DNA from: Lepagella muris
GTDB lineage: Bacteria > Bacteroidota > Bacteroidia > Bacteroidales > Muribaculaceae
Length of the DNA: 64,000 nucleotides
NCBI RefSeq assembly: GCF_004793975.1
Contig: NZ_SRYB01000002.1
Coordinates: 199,804 to 263,803 of the forward strand
Direction: 5' to 3'
A program made the position numbers and the translations under genes. Position 1 is the stretch's first letter; each line of letters starts with the position of its first letter. Below are positions 9,334-16,760 of the stretch, one piece after another. The notes beneath the pieces were generated by a model. The model was not told the DNA's origin. It ran no database searches and saw only the letters and a program-made list of their open reading frames with translations.

Positions 9334-9921
9334 TTAGTATGCGATGTGGGCGTGGGCATGTTCGCCGTCGCCATGAATATGGTGGTTGCCGTGGGATGCC
9401 CCTCCGAAGAGGCGGCGAATCTCGTGAGGTGCCATATATGGGATCACCTCTGTGCCCTCATGGAAAGTGTATTCGATATCGTCGATGTTGTGGGTCTCCA
9501 TAACGCTCAGCATCACCTTCCTGTCGACCGTCAGCGGCACGTATACCTTAGTGCCTTTCACCACGGCGGGCCAATGCTGGTTGCCGATAGCATGACCGAG
9601 TTCTACCGAGATGCGTATGATCTCTTCGGGAGTCTTACCCTCGAGCTTCGAGAGGTCGATCTCAAGCACGGGATTCAGACTCAGACGCAACACAATCACC
9701 TTTTTCTCGTCAGGATTATAGTAGACCACGTCGCCGTCTACAATCTGCGACTGGCGCTTGAGTGCCACGGGATATTCGTTGCCATGGTCGCTCTTGGCGA
9801 GGAAACGGCTCTTCTGCGCAGTCCATTGGTCAAGAATGATTGATTCCACATGGAATCCATCTATTTTCTTCTCCCATTCGGGAGAGTGGATATTGCCTAA
9901 TATCTCAGTGAAGATTTGCAT
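9334..9921 (-). CDS. ureE: Urease nickel chaperone UreE with His-rich tail
   Basis: UreE collects nickel and hands it to UreG. The 195-residue product has the N-terminal peptide-binding domain, a central metal-binding domain, and a C-terminal tail from about residue 175 with seven His in HGNHHIHGDGEHAHAH, a pattern that binds extra Ni2+. The central sequence GHAIGNQHWPAVV matches the conserved G-N-x-H-x-P block of the family. It is the first accessory gene, separated from ureC by 119 bases that hold a strong hairpin. Confidence 0.92.
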   Translation of the reverse strand: MQIFTEILGNIHSPEWEKKIDGFHVESIILDQWTAQKSRFLAKSDHGNEYPVALKRQSQIVDGDVVYYNPDEKKVIVLRLSLNPVLEIDLSKLEGKTPEEIIRISVELGHAIGNQHWPAVVKGTKVYVPLTVDRKVMLSVMETHNIDDIEYTFHEGTEVIPYMAPHEIRRLFGGASHGNHHIHGDGEHAHAHIAY

Positions 9922-9975
9922 AATTCAGGACTTGAGTATTGATTATGGGTGTGGAATATAAGGGGTATTTTCAAA

Positions 9976-10022
9976 TGTGTCTTGAGAAACAGGCACACGG
10001 ATGGTCTGTTTCCCAAGACACA
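9976..10022 (-). promoter_or_regulatory. Intercistronic hairpin between ureC and ureE
   Basis: Arms 9976-9992 and 10006-10022 pair over 17 positions with one mismatch around a 13-base loop. It sits after the ureC stop inside a single-direction gene series and has no clear U-run, so it looks like an mRNA-stabilising or partly terminating element that could set the ratio of structural to accessory proteins. Confidence 0.6.
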
Positions 10023-10040
10023 CTATTGGAATAATACTTA

Positions 10041-11759
10041 TCAGCTGAACCAGTAAAGCTGTCCGAGCGACAGTTCCTTGGCCGGCGGCACGTAGGCGAG
10101 CTTACCGTCTACGTATACGTCAAAGGTTTCGGGATTGACCTCGATCTGTGGAGTGGCAGTGTTGAGAAGCATGTCGGCTTTTCCGAGCTGACGCACGCCG
10201 TGCACCGGGTAAAGGATATTGTCTGTGCGGATTATATCCTTCAGACCGTTCTCTATGGCAGCCTTCGACGTGAAGCGGACGCAAGTGCGGGGCATAGCCT
10301 TGCCGAAGGCCCCGAACATCGGACGCATCATCACCGGCTGCGGCGTCGGGAGTGAGGCGTTGGGATCGCCCATCTGTGCCCAGTTGATTAGTCCGCCTTT
10401 GATCACCATCTTTGGCTTGGTGGCGAAGAATGCCGGCTCCCAAAGCACGAGATCCGCCATCTTGCCCACTTCAATTGAGCCTAAGATATCGTTTATGCCA
10501 TAGCAGATAGCCGGGTTGAGGGTGATCTTCGCAAGATAACGGAGCACTCGGAAGTTGTCGTTCTTGTCGGAATCCTCGGGAAGTTTACCACGGGCATCCT
10601 TCATGTAGGAGGCCATCTGGAATGTACGCATGAACGATTCGCCGACGCGACCCATAGCCTGGGAGTCGGATGAAACCATCGAGAGCACGCCGAGATCGTG
10701 GAGAATATTCTCCGCGCTCTGGGTCTCGGGACGCACACGGCTTTCGGCAAATGCCACATCGGAGGGGATATTCGGGTTGAGGTTGTGGCAGACCATGATC
10801 ATGTCGAAAAGCTCAGCCTCTGAATTGATTCCGAATGGGAGTGTGGGGTTGGTGGAGGAGGGTAGCACGTTTGCCATTGACGCCACCTTCAGGAGGTCGG
10901 GGGCATGACCGCCGCCTGCACCCTCGGTGTGGTATGTGTGGATTGTCCTTCCGTCCATAGCGGCAATTGAATCCTCCACGTAGCCCCCCTCGTTGAGGGT
11001 GTCGGTGTGGATTGCCACCTGCACGTCATATTGATCAGCCACGGTCAGGGCTGCGCGTATTGCAGCCGGGGTGGATCCCCAGTCCTCATGCACCTTGAAA
11101 CCCATGGCGCCCGCCACGATCTGCTCGGAGAGAGTCTCCGCCACTGAAGAGTTGCCCTTGCCGAGGAAACCCATGTTGATGGGGAGTCCTTCGGTAGCTT
11201 CAAACATCTTGCGGACATTCCAGATTCCGGAAGTGATTGTTGTGCCATTAGTGCCGTCGGTAGGACCGATGCCGCCTCCGATAAGGGTTGTGATACCGTT
11301 GCTGAGGCAGTTATAGGCTTGCTGCGGAGCGATGAAGTGTACGTGTCCGTCAATACCGGCGGCAGTAAGGATAAGATGCTCGCCGGAAATGGCATCAGTC
11401 GAAGGACCTGTGCATAGGTTAGGGCTGACACCCTTCATAATGTTGGGGTTGCCTGCCTTACCGATGCCGGCGATCTTGCCATCCTTTACGCCCACGTCGG
11501 CCTTTATCACGCCGAGCACCGGGTCAAGGATAGTGACGTTGGTGATCACGAGGTCAAGTGATCCGCTGTCAGAAGTGACGGTGTTGGCGGTGCCCATGCC
11601 GTCGCGTATTGTTTTGCCGCCGCCGTAAACTACCTCATCTCCGTAGACGCGGAGATCTTTTTCAATTTCAACGTAAAGGTTGGTGTTGCCAAGCCTGATC
11701 TTATCGCCTACGGTAGGACCGAAAAGATTGTTATATTCTTGTCTTGATATTTGAGCCAT
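10041..11759 (-). CDS. ureC: Urease catalytic subunit alpha
   Basis: The 572-residue alpha subunit hydrolyses urea to ammonia and carbamate at a dinuclear nickel site. Every known ligand and catalytic residue is present, five positions later than in the Klebsiella enzyme: His139 and His141 (GHVHFIAPQ), carbamylated Lys222 (GFKVHEDWG), His251 (AIHTDTLNE), His277 (TYHTEGAGGGHAPD), the flap Cys324 and His325 (MVCHNLNP), and Asp365 (SSDSQAMGR). The residue after the flap His is Asn rather than the usual second His, away from the metals. It lies 5 bases behind ureB. An active enzyme is expected if nickel is supplied. Confidence 0.97.
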   Translation of the reverse strand: MAQISRQEYNNLFGPTVGDKIRLGNTNLYVEIEKDLRVYGDEVVYGGGKTIRDGMGTANTVTSDSGSLDLVITNVTILDPVLGVIKADVGVKDGKIAGIGKAGNPNIMKGVSPNLCTGPSTDAISGEHLILTAAGIDGHVHFIAPQQAYNCLSNGITTLIGGGIGPTDGTNGTTITSGIWNVRKMFEATEGLPINMGFLGKGNSSVAETLSEQIVAGAMGFKVHEDWGSTPAAIRAALTVADQYDVQVAIHTDTLNEGGYVEDSIAAMDGRTIHTYHTEGAGGGHAPDLLKVASMANVLPSSTNPTLPFGINSEAELFDMIMVCHNLNPNIPSDVAFAESRVRPETQSAENILHDLGVLSMVSSDSQAMGRVGESFMRTFQMASYMKDARGKLPEDSDKNDNFRVLRYLAKITLNPAICYGINDILGSIEVGKMADLVLWEPAFFATKPKMVIKGGLINWAQMGDPNASLPTPQPVMMRPMFGAFGKAMPRTCVRFTSKAAIENGLKDIIRTDNILYPVHGVRQLGKADMLLNTATPQIEVNPETFDVYVDGKLAYVPPAKELSLGQLYWFS

Positions 11760-11764
11760 GGCGC

Positions 11765-12304
11765 TTATTTCTTAGTGTTGGATGGGGTTGGTGTGGTGAA
11801 CTCGGCTTCAGCCTCCTCCTCGGAGATATTCTTGAAGCCATATTCCTGCATCTTGCGGAAAGCCTCCATCTTACAAGGATAGTATGAAGGAGAGTCTTCG
11901 TATCCGGCATATCCATTGGTGAGGTCGTTGAAGCCGATGATGCGGTGCTTCCCGGCAAATTCTACGAGCTCCACCTCTTTCTCCTCACCCGGCTCGAAGC
12001 GTATAGCCGTGGTAGCCGGTATGTTGAGATGCATTCCGAATGCTGCCTCACGGTCAAACTCCATGAATCGGTTCACCTCGAAGAAATGGAAGTGGCTGCC
12101 GATCTGGATGGGTCGGTCGCCGGTGTTGCGCACTTTCAGGGAGACGGTTCGGCGGTCGGTGTTATACTCGATGTTGCCTTCGGCAAGGATGACTCCGCCT
12201 ACGGGTACAGGTGTCGACGGTTCAAATCCCGGGGTCTTGGGATATGCTATATCAGGTTGACCCTGGAAAACTCCGTTAGGAGTCGTGTAAGTGTCATTAG
12301 CCAT
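11765..12304 (-). CDS. ureB: Urease subunit beta with C-terminal extension
   Basis: The beta subunit (179 aa) packs against UreC in the (ABC)3 enzyme. The core, about residues 33-135, carries the family motifs NTGDRPIQIGSHFHFFEVN, FDREAAFGM and FEPGEEKEVELVEFAG. Stand-alone UreB is usually near 100-135 residues; here there are about 30 extra residues in front and about 45 behind, the latter rich in Glu, Pro, Thr and Lys and ending NTKK. Both ends could be exposed on the assembled enzyme. It starts 32 bases after ureA. Confidence 0.93.
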   Translation of the reverse strand: MANDTYTTPNGVFQGQPDIAYPKTPGFEPSTPVPVGGVILAEGNIEYNTDRRTVSLKVRNTGDRPIQIGSHFHFFEVNRFMEFDREAAFGMHLNIPATTAIRFEPGEEKEVELVEFAGKHRIIGFNDLTNGYAGYEDSPSYYPCKMEAFRKMQEYGFKNISEEEAEAEFTTPTPSNTKK

Positions 12305-12336
12305 GATGATAAAATCTTTTTACGTTGTTATACCTG

Positions 12337-12639
12337 TTACTTGATAGGCTTGTGGATTGACACGAGCCTGGACCCATCGGTGAATACGGCTTCTACCTGC
12401 AGGAGCCCGATCATATCGGCGACACCTTCCATCACCTGATCCTTTGTCAGCACATTTGCGGCGTCGTGCATGACTTCCTCCACAGTCTTCCCCTCGCGGG
12501 CACCCTCAAGTGCGCAGGAGGTGATGTAGGCGACTGATTCAGGATAATTCAGCTTTAGTCCTTTTTGCAGACGGCGTTCGGCAATCATGCCGAGAGTCAG
12601 CAGCTTAAGTTTGTCTTCTTCTTTTGGGGTAAGATGCAT
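12337..12639 (-). CDS. ureA: Urease subunit gamma
   Basis: The small gamma subunit, 100 aa, first gene of the urease operon. It opens MHLTPKEEDKL and contains RRLQKGLKLNYPESVAYI and the VEEVM...M-V-GV-D block, all typical of UreA. The length is exactly that of the family. As ureA, ureB and ureC are separate genes, the enzyme has the three-subunit layout seen in most bacteria rather than the fused Helicobacter form. Confidence 0.95.
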   Translation of the reverse strand: MHLTPKEEDKLKLLTLGMIAERRLQKGLKLNYPESVAYITSCALEGAREGKTVEEVMHDAANVLTKDQVMEGVADMIGLLQVEAVFTDGSRLVSIHKPIK

Positions 12640-12726
12640 AACCTTTTATTTAGTAGAGTGAAACAATACGGACATGAGGTGCCGTGCGTCCTCGGTCCAC
12701 CTATGGATGTATGGCACGTTCAGAGT

Positions 12727-12773
12727 TATAACGTTAAGAGATGCTAAATAGTTTTTAACGTCATACAAAAATA
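12727..12773 (-). promoter_or_regulatory. Candidate urease promoter and operator-like inverted repeat
   Basis: On the minus strand a TATTTTTG box (12766-12773) fits the Bacteroidales -7 element about 130 bases before ureA; no clear -33 box was found. Just downstream, 12727-12737 and 12755-12765 form 11-base inverted arms with one mismatch (core ACGTTAA/TTAACGT, 17-base spacer). The repeat would span the start of the transcript, so it could be a repressor site or a 5' RNA hairpin. Confidence 0.45.
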
Positions 12774-12826
12774 AGTTTTTGCAATCTTATTTTCTGATTT
12801 TGTCCGTAGGGGTTGTTAAAAGGATA

Positions 12827-12860
12827 AAGGGATTGATGACGGTGGCGTCATCAATCCCTT
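12827..12860 (-). terminator. Terminator-like hairpin after the DUF3861 gene
   Basis: A perfect 14-bp stem (12827-12840 with 12847-12860, 6-base loop) lies 18 bases after the stop of the minus-strand DUF3861 gene. It should separate that gene's transcript from the urease operon. Confidence 0.7.
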
Positions 12861-12877
12861 ATCTGAAGATGGAAATG

Positions 12878-13195
12878 TTATTTCCCGCAGTTGCAATCAT
12901 TGCACTTGCATCCGAGTTGCTCACGCACTTTCTGTTTGAAAGCTTTGAACTGAGGTATGAACTCAGCAAAGAGAGGTGAGTCGGCGTTTTTCTTGAGAGC
13001 ATGGTGGAGGAGGCGCATACCAATCACAAATTCCTTGGCGTGCTTGTCTTTTGCAAAGATGCCTGATGCCTTTGCATTTTCCACCATTGCGGCAAGGTCA
13101 TGATGACCGCCGAAATTGAAGTTCATCACTTCGTTCATTTTCCCATCTTTGGCTTCAATCACATTGAAATAGTAAGATTTCTTTTCTTTATCCAT
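12878..13195 (-). CDS. DUF3861-like small protein with Cys-rich tail
   Basis: A 105-residue soluble protein. The middle (about residues 25-95), with an NFNFGGHHDLAAMVE segment, a GMRLLHHALKKN segment and PLFAEFIPQFKAFKQKV, resembles the DUF3861 family, whose function is unknown. The last ten residues, GCKCNDCNCGK, hold four Cys, and His pairs occur in the core, so metal binding is possible. A 7-bp inverted repeat (13215-13221 with 13230-13236) lies in the upstream region. It is the gene directly before the urease operon on the same strand, but a terminator intervenes. Confidence 0.6.
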   Translation of the reverse strand: MDKEKKSYYFNVIEAKDGKMNEVMNFNFGGHHDLAAMVENAKASGIFAKDKHAKEFVIGMRLLHHALKKNADSPLFAEFIPQFKAFKQKVREQLGCKCNDCNCGK

Positions 13196-13346
13196 AACTG
13201 TGTTTATTTATAAGACAAGAGTGAAATTTCTCTTGTAGTAATTATAAAACAATGGGTGCTGATAAAAGTTAGATTACGTAATGTTAATGATTTCTAATTT
13301 GAGAATACCAAAGATGCTGCAACATTCGCGTTCAGAAAGGGCAATA

Positions 13347-13417
13347 GTGATTCAAGTGATTCATGCGATTCAGGTGATTCAGTGATTCAGATGATTCAAG
13401 TGATTCAGATGAATCAA
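13347..13417. repeat. Short tandem repeat, about 9-bp unit
   Basis: Eight near-identical units of the form GTGATTCAR run head to tail, one of them 8 bases long. The array is between the DUF3861 gene and the promoter of the structured segment. Units are imperfect (GTGATTCAA, GTGATTCAT, GCGATTCAG, ATGATTCAA and so on). No reading frame through it looks like part of a gene. Confidence 0.8.
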
Positions 13418-13528
13418 TAATATAATAGAGGGACCCCATTGATGAGAATAACGATATAAAATTGATACCATCTATGATAAAGAAGGTTATAAAAATTGAA
13501 GAATTTTACAAAAAAAATTACAATTACA

Positions 13529-13559
13529 TTGAAAATATAAAAAAAACTTTGTAATTTTA
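13529..13559 (+). promoter_or_regulatory. Candidate promoter of the structured leader and BspA genes
   Basis: TTG at 13529-13531 is followed, 20 bases later, by TAATTTTA (13552-13559), seven of eight positions of the Bacteroidales -7 box TAnnTTTG. Transcription would begin near 13565, at the edge of the structured segment. Confidence 0.5.
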
Positions 13560-13563
13560 CCAC

Positions 13564-13905
13564 GCAAACCTATAAGCAGAAGCCCGATAAAGTCGCTACA
13601 GGTATAAAACCAAGCGGCCGAAGGGTCTGTGGGAGGGTTTGCAGACATATTAAAATAGAGCGTCTTTGTGCGCTTTGTTCTTGACTCGTTGAAACTTGGC
13701 GGTTTTATGTATAGGCAAGACAAAGGCAACAAGGTCGCTCACGGATGGTAATAGCCTGCCATGTACCCTTATGGGTGCATGGTACACCTATATTCCAATA
13801 CGTGGGCTTCTGCGTTGCTCGTTCTCCTATACCGGGCAACGCCAAGGCCTCAACGAGTGGGACGAGCAAGGAAAGTGGATCCCACGTTTTCTGTTTTATA
13901 TGCCA
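13564..13905 (+). ncRNA. Structured non-coding segment (leader RNA or independent RNA)
   Basis: This stretch has no good coding frame but many complementary arms: CCTATA 13569-13574 with TATAGG 13710-13715; ATAAAACC 13604-13611 with GGTTTTAT 13701-13708; a long-range 9-bp pair ACTCGTTGA 13684-13692 with TCAACGAGT 13850-13858; a 10-bp hairpin 13759-13768/13773-13782 with a TTAT loop; ACGTGGG 13800-13806 with CCCACGT 13881-13887; and two mutually exclusive pairings, GCGTTGC 13812-13818 with GCAACGC 13836-13842 or TTGCTCGT 13815-13822 with ACGAGCAA 13862-13869. It does not show the tmRNA, RNase P or SRP signatures. It ends about 70 bases before the BspA start, so it may be a switchable 5' leader. 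Strand is inferred from the promoter and the downstream gene. Confidence 0.5.
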
Positions 13906-13972
13906 TGAACTAACCACTAACAATCATCCGAGTCGGGATTCAATCGGAAAGAATCTACAAAAACTCAAAAGT

Positions 13973-15736
13973 ATGGTGAGACTTAGACATTTGTCGGTAT
14001 TGTTAATGCTATGTGTATTGGGCGTGTTCAGTGCAAATTCAGGTTTGATAGCTAAAACGTTTGAATCAAATGGAATATCTTATGTGGAAGAGGATATTGC
14101 CAACCAGACAGTCAGTGTTACGAAGCATAGAAATGCAGGTTCCAAATATTCCGGACTTGTAAATATCCCTGCCAGTGTGGAATATGATGGTAAGACATAT
14201 ACCGTAGTCGGTATTGACAATGAAGCGTTTAGGGGGCAGGTAGAACTTACGTCGGTTGTATTTCCCAAGACGCTGGAGTTTATCGGATATAAGGCATTTC
14301 TTGGTGCATCAAATCTAAAGACAGTTGCGTTTAGCAGTTCAGGAGTCCTGACGGAAATCGGTGCTCAGGCTTTCAAGAGTTGTAGATATCTTTCCAATAT
14401 CAACCTTCCAAATTCATTGAAGACGATAGGGGAGTACGCATTTGAGGATTGCGAGGCATTAAAGACTATCAAGTGGGGCAATTCTCTTGAAACGATTGGA
14501 AAAGCTGCATTCAAAGGATGCGGAAATCTTGAATCGGATTTGATTATCCCGAACTCAGTCAAATCAATTGGTGAATTATGTTTTATGAATTGTGTCAACA
14601 TAAAGAGGGCTGCAATCGGTTCATCAGTAGAAATAATCGGAGCGGATGCGTTTCTGCAGTGTACTGCATTGGAAGATGTGTCGCTTCCTGAATCATTAAA
14701 GGAGATAGGCTATGAGGCATTTCGCGGCTGCTGGAATCTGCCCAGTATTGAAATACCTGATTCTGTGACTAAAATGGGATATGGCGCATTTAGATATTGC
14801 GTATCTCTTTCAGATGTCAAGTTGGGAGAGTCATTGAAGGAGATTGAAGGATGGACATTTGAGCAGACAGCCATAAGGAAAATAGATATTCCTAATTCCG
14901 TTACAACAATAGGAGCGTATTCATTCATAGAATGTGTTGATTTGCAAGAGGTGAATTTTGGTTTAGGATTGGAAGCTATATATGATAGTGCATTCCTTGG
15001 CTGTGTTTCAATTACAAATATAGATTTGCCTGAATCGCTTAAAACTATAGGTAGTCTTGTGTTTGCCAAATGTGAGAATCTTCAGTTTGTTACTATTCCG
15101 TCTTCAGTCTATGATATATCTGACAGGGCATTTGCTTTTTGTCCCAATATCATGGGTGTGTATAATTTAGCTCGGACTCCACAAAATATCTATAATCGGG
15201 AGGTTTTCTATCAATCTGGTATTGACGGGCATGTCGTGGTTCATGTATATGAGGATCTTTATGATTTATACACAACTACAATAGGATGGTACGACATAGG
15301 TACAGATTATTTATGCGGTATAGAGATTGTGGCTGATATTGAGAATGCCAGTGTCGAGAGTATTGTTTTTGCGGAGGATCCGATTTATTGCAAGATAGGG
15401 GAACAGAAGAAGCCAAATGTGGCTATTTATCCGCTTAATGCTTCCAACAAAGAGCTACAATGGATTTCAAGCGATGAGTCAGTGCTTTATGTTGACATGT
15501 ATTCAGGCGATATAATTGGACTTGAGGAGGGCGAGGCTTTCCTTACAGCTACGGCAACAGACGGCAGCAATGTGTCGGCATCCGTTAAGGTGATTGTTAC
15601 TGATGAGGCAGGTATAGGCGACGTCATGATAGACCGCCCGACTGAGACTGTAATCTATGATCTTTATGGACGTAGGCTTAACCGTCTGCAACGAGGCATT
15701 AATATCGTAAACGGAAAGAAAGTCTACGTGAAATAA
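13973..15736 (+). CDS. BspA-like leucine-rich repeat secreted protein
   Basis: I take the ATG at 13973 as start because it opens a signal peptide (MVRLRHLSVLLMLCVLGVF); the longer frame from 13745 only reads through the structured leader. The 587-residue product then has about a dozen LRR_5 repeats of about 23 residues (I-P-x-S-V/L-x-x-I-G-x-x-A-F-x-x-C) to about residue 410, an Ig-like Big_2 domain near 475-550 (ISSDESVLYVD..., TATATDGSNVSASVKV), and a short tail with VIYDLYGRRL and GINIVNGKKVYVK. That tail is common on secreted Bacteroidales proteins and resembles a trimmed type IX sorting domain. BspA proteins mediate surface adhesion in other species; the ligand here is unknown. Confidence 0.88.
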   Translation: MVRLRHLSVLLMLCVLGVFSANSGLIAKTFESNGISYVEEDIANQTVSVTKHRNAGSKYSGLVNIPASVEYDGKTYTVVGIDNEAFRGQVELTSVVFPKTLEFIGYKAFLGASNLKTVAFSSSGVLTEIGAQAFKSCRYLSNINLPNSLKTIGEYAFEDCEALKTIKWGNSLETIGKAAFKGCGNLESDLIIPNSVKSIGELCFMNCVNIKRAAIGSSVEIIGADAFLQCTALEDVSLPESLKEIGYEAFRGCWNLPSIEIPDSVTKMGYGAFRYCVSLSDVKLGESLKEIEGWTFEQTAIRKIDIPNSVTTIGAYSFIECVDLQEVNFGLGLEAIYDSAFLGCVSITNIDLPESLKTIGSLVFAKCENLQFVTIPSSVYDISDRAFAFCPNIMGVYNLARTPQNIYNREVFYQSGIDGHVVVHVYEDLYDLYTTTIGWYDIGTDYLCGIEIVADIENASVESIVFAEDPIYCKIGEQKKPNVAIYPLNASNKELQWISSDESVLYVDMYSGDIIGLEEGEAFLTATATDGSNVSASVKVIVTDEAGIGDVMIDRPTETVIYDLYGRRLNRLQRGINIVNGKKVYVK

Positions 15737-15748
15737 ATTTCATTCGTA

Positions 15749-16261
15749 ATGAAAAGGTCAATATTGCTATTCATTATCTCAATATTTGCTTGTGCAGTCT
15801 ATGCGCAAGCAAATATTGAGATAACTTCCAATTATCCTACCGGATATATTAAGTCGGACCAGCCATATTATCTCGGTTCATCGGATGGAGTTTTGTTCAT
15901 ATATAGTGGCTCTCAGCCATTAGTGCTTGTGAAATATCCGTCATGCGCCACTCGTGAAGAATATACTATACCTGAATCTGTGACTCGTATTTCTCGTAGT
16001 GCATTCCAAGGATGTAAAGGTCTCAAGACACTCATTATTCCAACCTCAGTGGTATATATAGGAGATAATGCCTTTGAGAATGCAGAGATCCAATCATTTA
16101 TAGTGGCAGGTAATGATCACGCATCAAATTTCTTACCTTCGGCATATAGTTCGGAAGCGATGGGGTATTACGACCTATCCGGGCGTAAAACATCCACTCC
16201 CGTTTCAGGAATAAACATAAAAGTGTCAGAAGATGGGGTAAGTAAGGTGTTGGTGAAATAA
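15749..16261 (+). CDS. Short BspA-like secreted protein
   Basis: A 170-residue protein that begins 12 bases after the larger BspA gene, so the two are probably co-transcribed. It has a signal peptide (about residues 1-19, cleaved after VYAQA), two LRR_5-type repeats in the middle (TIPESVTRISRSAFQGCKG and IIPTSVVYIGDNAFENAE), and the same kind of C-terminal tail, YYDLSGRKTSTPVSGINIKV, ending VLVK. It is far shorter than usual for this family; it could be a small adhesin or a reduced paralogue of its neighbour. Confidence 0.82.
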   Translation: MKRSILLFIISIFACAVYAQANIEITSNYPTGYIKSDQPYYLGSSDGVLFIYSGSQPLVLVKYPSCATREEYTIPESVTRISRSAFQGCKGLKTLIIPTSVVYIGDNAFENAEIQSFIVAGNDHASNFLPSAYSSEAMGYYDLSGRKTSTPVSGINIKVSEDGVSKVLVK

Positions 16262-16330
16262 TAATTTATCCGCTGTATGGATTCATTAAGAGATAATGAA
16301 AAATAAATTGTGAAAGTTTGATATATATAC

Positions 16331-16361
16331 CCGAAGGATTTCAGAGTGATGAATCCTTCGG
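16331..16361. terminator. Terminator-like hairpin between convergent units
   Basis: A perfect 10-bp stem, CCGAAGGATT (16331-16340) with AATCCTTCGG (16352-16361), closes an 11-base loop 70 bases after the short BspA gene. It also covers the 3' end of the minus-strand relic. Confidence 0.65.
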
Positions 16362-16589
16362 GGATATGTTATAAGAAACTACCCAATAACCGGTCTTATC
16401 ATACCCTTCTCGACGAATTAACCCTAATTCCTTTAGCTGCTTAATCCGATTTGCTAAGGTCCTCCTTTTAATTCCCAATTTTTCTGCCAATTCCGTATAG
16501 GATGCATTGGGATTATTATTGATGCACTCTAAGGTGCACTCTAAATTGCACTCTAAACCGGTATGTAAACACAGAATGGGCGAGAAATT
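16341..16589 (-). pseudogene. Relic of an AlbA_2/ATPase-type regulator, C-terminal wHTH only
   Basis: A minus-strand frame with no credible start reads into a winged-helix end: SYTELAEKLGIKRRTLANRI, then KQLKELGLIRREGYDKTGYW. Just before it are three 12-bp repeats (16524-16559) encoding the linker LEC-x units. This is the C-terminal end of the Schlafen/AlbA_2 plus HATPase_c_4 regulators, a family also present intact at 59093-60463 in this window. The ATPase and AlbA_2 domains are missing, so it is a remnant at the edge of the restriction island. Confidence 0.7.
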
Positions 16590-16760
16590 TCATTTCTTTT
16601 GTTCTAACAATCTGAAAAACATTAGAATATGATTACTATAGATGGAACATTCAACTAAAGTGAGTAAGAACCATACTTTTCAGGGAAGGTCAAGATAATA
16701 GAATCTATTTTGATATAATACATATTTTGTTTATTTTTGTACAAATAAATATATGACTTT

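Noticed and set aside
12216..12240. A GGTTCAAATCCCGG string resembling a tRNA T-arm
   Set aside because: It lies inside ureB and no cloverleaf arms can be built around it.
13564..13905. tmRNA or RNase P RNA as identity for the structured segment
   Set aside because: There is no tag frame or tRNA-like end, and the conserved RNase P core strings are absent.
13745..13972. N-terminal extension of the BspA gene from the ATG at 13745
   Set aside because: These codons read through the paired arms of the structured segment, look unlike protein, and the signal peptide begins at 13973.
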